Source of the DNA: an uncultured Arachnia sp. | GTDB lineage: Bacteria; Actinomycetota; Actinomycetes; Propionibacteriales; Propionibacteriaceae | Direction: 5' to 3' | NCBI GenBank assembly: GCA_947499145.1 | Contig: CANMNB010000003.1 | Location: 277,560-341,559, forward strand | DNA: 64,000 nucleotides | Shown: one piece after another, positions 57,318 through 64,000 of the stretch | Position numbering within the stretch: the first letter of the stretch is position 1 | Layout of the letters: every line of letters starts with the position of its first letter | The notes under the pieces: model-generated | The model's input: only the letters and a program-made list of their open reading frames with translations | Database searches by the model: none | Told to the model about the DNA's origin: nothing | Position numbers and translations under genes: made by a program

Positions 57318-60300
57318 ATGACGGCGTCGCTGCACAAGCTGACGGCCGGGTCAGGCTATGACTACCTGACCCGGCAGGTCGCAGCGATGGACTCCACCGG
57401 CAAGGGCCGCACATCGTTGGCGTCGTACTACTCCGAGAAGGGCGAGGTACCCGGCCGCTGGGTCGGCACCGCCCTGCCAGCGTTGGAGATGCCGGCGGGT
57501 TCGGCAGTGACGGCCGAACAGATGCGGGCCCTCTTCGGTGCCGGGATGCACCCCAACATGGCCGCCCGCCTCGCCGCACTCCCTACCGATGCGTCCCCCG
57601 ACCAGGTCCGCGACGCGGCCCGGCTCGGGACACCCTTCAAAGTCCACGCCGCGGCGACCAGGTTCCAGCACGAAGTCGCCGAACGCACCACACAATGGGC
57701 CACCAGACACGGCCTGGACGGCGGTGAGGTGCCGTTGCGTGTGCTGGCGGAGATCCGCAACGACATCGCCCGGGAACAGTTCACCGCCCGGATCGGCCGC
57801 ACCCCCAACGCTGTGGAGTTGTCCTCGGAGGTGGCGCGGTTGTCGCGGAACCCGACCACCGCCTGCGCCGGCTACGACATCACCTTCACACCGGTGAAGT
57901 CCATCTCAACCCTGTGGGCCGTCGCGCCGACCTGGATGGCCGCCCAGATTGAGCAGGCCCACGACGCCGCCGTCGCCGACGCGCTGCGTTACTTGGAGCA
58001 GCGGGTGTTGTTCTCCCGCCGCGGCGCCGCAGGGGTCAGGCAGGTCGAGGTCACTGGCCTGATCGGTGCCGCGTTCACCCACCGCGACTCCCGCGCCGGG
58101 GACCCCAACCTCCACACCCACGTCGCCATCGCCAACAAAGTCCAGACCCTCGACGGGGCATGGCTCGCCATCGACGGCCGCCCCCTCCACGCCGGGATGG
58201 TCAGCATTTCCGAGGTCTACAACACCCAGCTCGAGGCCCACCTCGCCCAGCGGCTGGGGTTGCGGTTCGCCGCCGAACCGCTCCGAGACCCGTCGAAACG
58301 ACCGATACGCGAGGTGGTGGGCGTGCCGGCACGGTTGCGGGAGGCGTGGTCCAGCCGCCGCGCCGCCATCGAAGCCCGCCAAGCCGAACTCGCCGCCATC
58401 TTCCAGGACGACCACGGGCGCCCGCCCACCCCGGTGGAGGCGCTGAAGCTGGCCCAGCAGGCAACTCTCGAGACCAGGGACGCGAAGCACGAACCCCGAA
58501 CCCTGGCCGAGCAACGCGCAGCATGGCGCGCACAGGCGGTCGCTGTGCTCGGCGCGAGTGGCATCCCTGAGCTGCTCCGAGCTGTGTCGGGCGCTCCCCC
58601 AGTGCCCGACGCTCCCGTCGAAGCCGATTGGCTGGCCACCACCGCAGCACAGGTTGTCGAGCAACTGAGCACGACCCGCGCCTCCTGGAATGCCTGGCAT
58701 CTGCATGCCGAAGCATCCCGACGTGCACGTGAGAGAGCCTCCTCTCCCAAGCAAGCATCGGCTCTGACGGACCAGCTCATGCATGCCGCTGCCGCTGCTT
58801 GTGTGCCGATCGAGGGTGCGGCCGACCCGATCAGCGATCCCGCCATTCTTCGGCGGTCGTCCGGTGAGTCGATGTATGTCACCGTCGGCTCGCAGCGCTA
58901 CACCTCCCGTGAGGTCGTGGCGGCCGAGGAGTTGATCATTTCCGCTGCCGCGCGCACCGACGGCCGACGGATCGACGAGGCTGACCTCACACTCGCGCTC
59001 TTGGCCGCGAACTCGAAGAACGTCACGCTGAACGCGGGCCAGACCAGCCTCGTGCGTGAGTTGTCCACCAGCGGCCATCGTGTTCAGCTCGCGCTCGCCG
59101 CTGCCGGCTCCGGCAAGACCACCGCGCTGTCAGTACTGGCCGAAGCGTGGCGGGAAGGCGGCGGTACCGTCCTCGGACTGGCACCCTCAGCAGTCGCCGC
59201 CCGAGTCCTCGACGAACACATCGGCCACTCCACCACCCTGGCGAAGATGGCCTGGGACATCGACCACAGACCTGAAGTCGCTCAACAAATGGTGGGCCCC
59301 GAGACCCTGGTGATCGTCGACGAAGCGGGAATGGCTGACACGCCGACTCTGGCGAGGATCCTCGAGCATGCGATGCGCCGTGGCGCGTCCGTGCGGCTGA
59401 TCGGCGACGATCAACAACTCGCCGCCATCGGCGCAGGAGGCATCCTCCGAGACATCGCCAACCACCACGGCGTAGTCCAGCTCAGCCAGATCATGCGGTT
59501 CGATGACCCCGCCGAAGCCGCCGCCAGCATCGCCCTTCGCGACGGCCGCCCTGAAGCGTTGGGCTACTACCTTGACCATCACCGACTCCACGCCGGCAGC
59601 GACGAAACCATCCTGCGGTCAGTCCTCGACGCCTGGGGCCAGGACCGCGCCTCCGGCCTCGACAGCATCATGCTTGCCGCCACCCGCGACCACGTCACCA
59701 CCCTCAACAAATGGGCCCGCGAAGACCGCATCGCCAGCGCCGCCCCCACCGGGAGCTCCCCCACCATCGAACTTGCGGACGGCAACCTCGCCTCAACTGG
59801 CGACCTCATCCTCACCCGGATGAACGACCGACGCCTGAGGATCTCCGCCACAGACTGGGTCAAGAACGGAGACCGCTGGATCATCAACTCCATCACCCCG
59901 ACCGGCAGCATCCAAGCCACCCACACCACGTCCGGGCTCCGGGCGCAGATCCCCGCCGACTATGTCCACGATCACGTCCACCTCGGCTACGCCCTGACCA
60001 TCCACGGCGCCCAAGGCACCACCGTCGACACCACCCACACCATCATCACCGGCTCTGAAACACGCCAGCAGCTCTACGTCGCCCTCACCCGCGGCCGTCA
60101 GTCCAACCACAGCTACGTCCAGGTACTCGACCCCGTCACAGAGAACTCACCGATCCACCCCAACACGCTCCACCCCACAACGGCCGTAGACACCCTGCAG
60201 GCCATCCTCGCCCGCGACGGATCAGCCACCTCTGCCACCACCCAACAGCAACAAGCCCACGACCCCGCCACCCGACTGGGCCAGGCCGTCGCCCGCTACA

Positions 60301-63011
60301 CCGACGCCATCACCGTCGCCATCGAGAACCTCCACAACAACGCCGCCCAAGAACTCGACCGCGACGCCGACGACATCGTCGACCACCTCACCGCCTACCC
60401 GGCATGGCCCACGCTGCGGGCCCACCTCCTCCAGCTCACCGCTGATGCCCCTCAGTCAGCGTTGGATCTGCTGCGCGCCGCCGTCGACTCGCGAGAACTG
60501 GTTTCCGCCGCTGATCCGGCAGCCGTCCTCAGCTGGCGGCTCCCCCACCCCACCGGCGGCGGCCCTCTGCCCTGGTTGCCGCCGATCCCCGCCAGCATCG
60601 CCGGACACCCACAATGGAACTCTTACCTCACCGCCCGCTCACGCCAAGTGCGCGACCTCGCGGCCGACGTCGCCGCCTCAGCTGACCCCCGTCCCGTTTG
60701 GGCGTTGCCCGGACAGACCCTCAACACCTCTGCCGTCCAGGACATCGCAGTCTGGCGGGCCGCATGCCAAGTCGACCCGACCGACCGACGCCCCACCGGC
60801 CCCACCCAACTCGGCTCCTCCGCACAGGCGTGGCAGCAACGACTCAATGACCGGATCCGACCAGCCCATCCATTGAGCATCTGGCACGACCTCCTCACCG
60901 ACATCCGCCCTGACCTCGCGAAAGACCCCTACATCACCGCGCTCACCCACCGCCTCGCCGCCCTCCACGCCAACGGCGTCCCCGTCACCGAACAACTCGC
61001 AGTTGCCGTCGCCGAAGCACCATTACCCGCCCAACACGCCGCAGCCGCCCTCTGGTGGCGCCTCAGCCGCCATATCGCCGACCACGAGACCGGCGGCGTG
61101 TGGGACTGGGAACCCCGGCTGGTGGAACACATCGGCTACGACCGCGCCGCAGAACTCGAGGCAAGCCCTTGGTGGCCCCACCTGGCAGCCGCCCTCACCC
61201 AAGCCCACAAGCTGGGCATCGACCTCAGCCAGCTGGCCCGCGCCGGTGATGATCTCTCCGGCTTCGACGACGCCTGCCACGCCATGCTGTGGCGCGCCCA
61301 CCATCTCAGCGCCGAGGCGCCCGAGTTAGCAGAGCCGCCTCACCCCGACGACCTACCCCCAGACGACATCGCCAACCTCGACGAGCCCGCGAGCTTGATC
61401 ACGGCCCTCGAGGAGGCTGCCCGGTTGCGGGAACGCACCGAGCCGGATTTCGCGGACCTCGAAACCCGACAGGCCTTCGCCACCGCTGACCGCTGGGAGA
61501 GCTGCCCCCACACCCCGCAACGCCTCGCCGAGGTGACCGAGGCGGCCGCCCGGTACTACGAGGAGCGGCTCCCCGGCAGTTGGACCCAGACATATATGAC
61601 CGAGCGACTGGGGCACGACCTCACCGGTGACCCGCGCTTCCGCCTCGGGCACGCCCCCGCCGGCTGGACCAACCTCACGAACCACCTCCGCAGGCAAGGG
61701 TTCACCCCCGATGAACTCATCGCCGCCGGGGTAGCCACCACCAGCCGGCACGAGCGCCTCATCGACCGCTTCCGCGACCGCGCCATTCTCCCCATCATCC
61801 ACGACGAGGTCGTCGTCGGATTCGTCGCTCGCCGCCACCCCGACGTCGACGACACGCATGGCCCCAAGTACATCAACAGCCCCACCAACCCATTGTTCGC
61901 GAAAAGAGGTGTCCTGTACGGCGGCCACCTTCTGGACGGGGCTGCAATCCCCGTCATCGCGGAAGGCCCTCTCGATGCCATCGCCATCACCCTCGCAGGC
62001 AAGGATGACTTCACCGGCGTGGCGCCCCTGGGCACAGCCCTCACCCCCGAGCAAGCACTCCTTCTTGGCAAGGTTCCCTCAGTCGTCATCGCCACCGACA
62101 ACGACCTAGCCGGCAACACAGCCGCCGAGTACGCCTTCTGGCTCCTCGCCCAGCACCGCCAAGACCCGGGACGGCTTCAGCTCCCACCGGGGAGCGATCC
62201 GGCCGAATACCTCCACGACCACGGCTCCAACGCCCTCGGCCGGCGGCTCGACGAGGCCATCCCGCAAGCACATCTGATGATCCGCGAACGCACCGCCACC
62301 CTGCCTGTCGCCGACGCCAGCAGACAGATCAGCGAGATCACCGGCGCTCGGCCGAGCTCTGCGTGGAAAGGACTCGATCCACTCACCGCCGGAGCATCAC
62401 GTCAGCTACTCACAAGCGCCCACCGCTGGACGACCCAGCCTGCAGCATCAGCAGATGCCGCTCGAGAGCAGACCAACCAGATGCGACGACGCTGGCAGCA
62501 GGCAGCCATTGAGCGCTGGAAGCCATGGGCCGCCGCCACCGCACCAGAGCTTCCTGACCACCAAGCATGGTCCGACATCGCTGCCCGACTCGATGACCTC
62601 CACCAAAACGGTGAGAACCTGCACGCCTTCTCCCACAGCGTGAGCCATCTGCCAGTAGACGCGGTCGCAGAGGCACTGACAGACAATCAAGCCGTCCGTC
62701 TGACCACTCTTCAGTTGACGTCTTGGGTCGAGACGATCCACCCCGGCATCACTCGTGGCTCAACCTGGAAGCGCATAGGGTCGCAGCTAGAGCAACTGCG
62801 AGAGCTTGGAGTCCCTCTGGAATCCGTCGCCCACATCCTCGCGACTCCCAAGTCGGAGGACATCTCTAGGCGCCTGAACCGCACTCTCTTGGAAGTCGAG
62901 CGCAGCGTTCTTGTAGGCCAAGCGCTTGGGGCCACTCACAGGACTTTGGCGAGATTGCGGGACCTAAGTTCTGGTCAGCGGCGCTCCTACCGCAGATATG
63001 ACAATCCTTGA
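57318..63011 (+). CDS. MobF relaxase-helicase with C-terminal primase (TOPRIM) region
   Basis: A 1,897-residue conjugative relaxase of the TrwC/TraA type. The N-terminal relaxase domain has GYDITFTPVKSISTLWAV and the metal-binding His cluster in DPNLHTHVAIANK near residue 268. A RecD/TraI-like helicase follows: Walker A ALAAAGSGKTTAL near 598, Walker B VIVDEAGMAD, and late motifs YALTIHGAQGTT and LYVALTRGRQ near residue 920. The C-terminal third has a DnaG-like TOPRIM region: VIAEGPLDAIAI near 1550 and VIATDNDLAGN near 1592, preceded by RDRAILPIIHDEVVVGFVAR. It would nick the transfer origin, unwind and possibly prime. ATG 57318 is preferred over TTG 57309. Confidence 0.9.
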   Translation: MTASLHKLTAGSGYDYLTRQVAAMDSTGKGRTSLASYYSEKGEVPGRWVGTALPALEMPAGSAVTAEQMRALFGAGMHPNMAARLAALPTDASPDQVRDAARLGTPFKVHAAATRFQHEVAERTTQWATRHGLDGGEVPLRVLAEIRNDIAREQFTARIGRTPNAVELSSEVARLSRNPTTACAGYDITFTPVKSISTLWAVAPTWMAAQIEQAHDAAVADALRYLEQRVLFSRRGAAGVRQVEVTGLIGAAFTHRDSRAGDPNLHTHVAIANKVQTLDGAWLAIDGRPLHAGMVSISEVYNTQLEAHLAQRLGLRFAAEPLRDPSKRPIREVVGVPARLREAWSSRRAAIEARQAELAAIFQDDHGRPPTPVEALKLAQQATLETRDAKHEPRTLAEQRAAWRAQAVAVLGASGIPELLRAVSGAPPVPDAPVEADWLATTAAQVVEQLSTTRASWNAWHLHAEASRRARERASSPKQASALTDQLMHAAAAACVPIEGAADPISDPAILRRSSGESMYVTVGSQRYTSREVVAAEELIISAAARTDGRRIDEADLTLALLAANSKNVTLNAGQTSLVRELSTSGHRVQLALAAAGSGKTTALSVLAEAWREGGGTVLGLAPSAVAARVLDEHIGHSTTLAKMAWDIDHRPEVAQQMVGPETLVIVDEAGMADTPTLARILEHAMRRGASVRLIGDDQQLAAIGAGGILRDIANHHGVVQLSQIMRFDDPAEAAASIALRDGRPEALGYYLDHHRLHAGSDETILRSVLDAWGQDRASGLDSIMLAATRDHVTTLNKWAREDRIASAAPTGSSPTIELADGNLASTGDLILTRMNDRRLRISATDWVKNGDRWIINSITPTGSIQATHTTSGLRAQIPADYVHDHVHLGYALTIHGAQGTTVDTTHTIITGSETRQQLYVALTRGRQSNHSYVQVLDPVTENSPIHPNTLHPTTAVDTLQAILARDGSATSATTQQQQAHDPATRLGQAVARYTDAITVAIENLHNNAAQELDRDADDIVDHLTAYPAWPTLRAHLLQLTADAPQSALDLLRAAVDSRELVSAADPAAVLSWRLPHPTGGGPLPWLPPIPASIAGHPQWNSYLTARSRQVRDLAADVAASADPRPVWALPGQTLNTSAVQDIAVWRAACQVDPTDRRPTGPTQLGSSAQAWQQRLNDRIRPAHPLSIWHDLLTDIRPDLAKDPYITALTHRLAALHANGVPVTEQLAVAVAEAPLPAQHAAAALWWRLSRHIADHETGGVWDWEPRLVEHIGYDRAAELEASPWWPHLAAALTQAHKLGIDLSQLARAGDDLSGFDDACHAMLWRAHHLSAEAPELAEPPHPDDLPPDDIANLDEPASLITALEEAARLRERTEPDFADLETRQAFATADRWESCPHTPQRLAEVTEAAARYYEERLPGSWTQTYMTERLGHDLTGDPRFRLGHAPAGWTNLTNHLRRQGFTPDELIAAGVATTSRHERLIDRFRDRAILPIIHDEVVVGFVARRHPDVDDTHGPKYINSPTNPLFAKRGVLYGGHLLDGAAIPVIAEGPLDAIAITLAGKDDFTGVAPLGTALTPEQALLLGKVPSVVIATDNDLAGNTAAEYAFWLLAQHRQDPGRLQLPPGSDPAEYLHDHGSNALGRRLDEAIPQAHLMIRERTATLPVADASRQISEITGARPSSAWKGLDPLTAGASRQLLTSAHRWTTQPAASADAAREQTNQMRRRWQQAAIERWKPWAAATAPELPDHQAWSDIAARLDDLHQNGENLHAFSHSVSHLPVDAVAEALTDNQAVRLTTLQLTSWVETIHPGITRGSTWKRIGSQLEQLRELGVPLESVAHILATPKSEDISRRLNRTLLEVERSVLVGQALGATHRTLARLRDLSSGQRRSYRRYDNP

Positions 63012-63021
63012 GTCTCGCGGT

Positions 63022-63654
63022 TCACCCTTCGAACGGGAGGGACGCGGGCGCGACTTCTTCCCCTCGGCTCGGGCTGTCCTTGAACTGTGGATGGGAGTCC
63101 TGGTTTCCAGGCTTGGGAGCGAAGTACCGCAGACGAGACTCCACCGTGACCCTCTTCAGCCCAAAGGCCCGCGCCACCGCCCCCACAGAATACCCGTGCT
63201 CCCGAATCACCTGTCGCACCAGCAACGACCACGCCCGCAGGTCGGTTTGATCCTCCAACAGGCTCCGGTGTTCCTTGGACAGCTCCTTCTGGGCCCGCCG
63301 GGGCACTTCGGCTCGCAACAGCCGATACTGCACCCTGGAGAACGCCTCCGAACCGCGAGCAGCCCTCGACGCCGCCACCGGGTCACGGTGGGCCTCCAGC
63401 CGCGCCAAATGCTCACCCTGCCTCGCCAGCCACTTCTGCGACATCAGCTCCCGCACACGCTCCGCCACCAACCGGGTCCCGGAGGTCAGCCCGTAGCGTT
63501 CCCGGTAGTCATCCGCGGACAGTCCGTGAGCCCGCCGCGCGTGGGTGCCCAGATGCAGCAGACCCCTTCCACACACGTGGCAGAGGAGATGCCCGGAATC
63601 GTCCTGTGAGAGCAGGCCGAAGCGTCCTTGGTCGATGGGCTCTCCGATCTCCAC
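63022..63654 (-). CDS. MucR/Ros-family zinc-finger regulator
   Basis: A 210-residue protein. The N-terminal prokaryotic C2H2 finger has C25 and C28 with H38 and H43 (CHVCGRGLLHLGTHARRAH) followed by GLSADDYRERYGL, the MucR signature. A C-terminal helix-turn-helix (GYSVGAVARAFGLKRVTVES) suggests a second DNA contact, beyond the usual ~140-residue MucR. It converges on the relaxase gene with a gap of 10 bp. It may control transfer genes of element 2. The start at 63654 has GGAGGAT upstream. Confidence 0.82.
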   Translation of the reverse strand: MEIGEPIDQGRFGLLSQDDSGHLLCHVCGRGLLHLGTHARRAHGLSADDYRERYGLTSGTRLVAERVRELMSQKWLARQGEHLARLEAHRDPVAASRAARGSEAFSRVQYRLLRAEVPRRAQKELSKEHRSLLEDQTDLRAWSLLVRQVIREHGYSVGAVARAFGLKRVTVESRLRYFAPKPGNQDSHPQFKDSPSRGEEVAPASLPFEG

Positions 63655-64000
63655 CAGTCATCCTCCTTGATACTCCGAGGACACATTGTGCCAACCCGGG
63701 CTTCACCACCGGGCATATGCTGGGTCCACGCCACAGCACCACTCAACGTTCAAACGGGACGCCCAGGAACGGGCACTCCGTAACGACCCATGTGCAATGA
63801 ACCTTCGGCGGCTCCCGGCCTCCACAATTGTGGCGGTCAATTCACGGCTGGTGTCACTGCTTTATGCCTCACAGTGCCAACCAGTAGCGCCGACCGACAG
63901 GGACGGAGCACTACGGCCTCCTAGCGGCAAATCCGCGTGTTCCGTGTCGCCACCTCGGAGGTGTCACTGTCGCGCTCTAGCCTGACCCTGTGACTCCTTT
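63655..64000. other. Non-coding stretch at the window end
   Basis: 346 bp with no convincing gene. It contains the perfect 12-bp palindrome CCACAATTGTGG (63822-63833) and a 10-bp direct repeat GGTGTCACTG at 63850-63859 and 63960-63969. It lies upstream of the MucR-type gene, so these could be regulator sites. Confidence 0.4.
63822..63833. promoter_or_regulatory. Perfect palindrome upstream of the mucR-like gene
   Basis: CCACAATTGTGG, 168 bp upstream of the regulator start. It is more AT-rich in the centre than the surroundings. Candidate operator only. Confidence 0.35.

Larger units (their letters stand above)
42096..64000. mobile_element. Integrated element 2 (BREX, relaxase), incomplete
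   Basis: It starts at the internal att core with an intact integrase, then BREX, then a MobF relaxase and a MucR regulator. No third copy of the att core is seen before 64000, so the right end is outside. Gene content suggests an integrative mobilizable or conjugative element. Confidence 0.7.

Noticed and set aside
57906..59078. A 390-codon minus-strand frame opposite the relaxase
   Set aside because: Covers the relaxase His-cluster and helicase start on the other strand; antisense artefact.

Overview
The window is high-GC actinobacterial chromosome. Gene content and style (TIGR03936/TIGR03960 radical-SAM pair beside RNase E/G, folC-DUF4233-ndk, clpX-clpP2-clpP1-tig, likely leaderless promoters with a TAGGAT-type -10) fit Propionibacteriaceae or a close relative (Tessaracoccus-like). 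That placement is inferred from gene order only.

1-27.6 kb is core chromosome. It holds the N-terminal part of RNase E/G, the two radical-SAM proteins with a CynX-type MFS exporter between them, a CPBP protease/ndk/DUF4233/folC operon, a DoxX-DsbA pair, valS-DUF2891-mpg, a VKOR membrane oxidoreductase, a DUF5671 protein, an alditol-oxidase-like flavoprotein, a tricorn protease, the ClpXP genes, an AI-2E-type permease and trigger factor. A tRNA-Gly(TCC) gene ends this part.

27.67-64 kb is accessory DNA made of two elements placed in tandem at the 3' end of that tRNA gene. Each begins with the same att core plus integrase module, a direct repeat of about 731 bp at 27669 and 42096. In element 1 (14,427 bp) the integrase is cut off after about 182 codons. 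Element 1 carries a sugar-catabolic set that reads as D-apiose/apioside use: a LacI regulator, a clan GH-A glycosidase, an ABC importer without its ATPase, a GH140-like apiosidase, D-apionate oxidoisomerase (ApnO-like), D-apionate lactonase (ApnL-like), a GntR regulator, an SDR dehydrogenase, an OiaC-like TIM-barrel enzyme and a HAD phosphatase. Two matching LacI-type operators frame the importer and glycosidase promoters. Element 1 ends in an IS3-family remnant.

Element 2 starts at 42096 with an intact tyrosine integrase and continues past the window end. It carries a complete type 1 BREX phage-defence operon, brxA-brxB-brxC-pglX-pglZ-brxL, tightly overlapped on the minus strand. A 1,897-residue MobF relaxase-helicase-primase and a MucR-type zinc-finger regulator follow. 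It therefore looks like a mobilizable or conjugative integrative element that carries BREX. The BrxL protein has a C-terminal phospholipase-D-like (MITD1-type) domain where a Lon-like domain is expected in longer BrxL forms.
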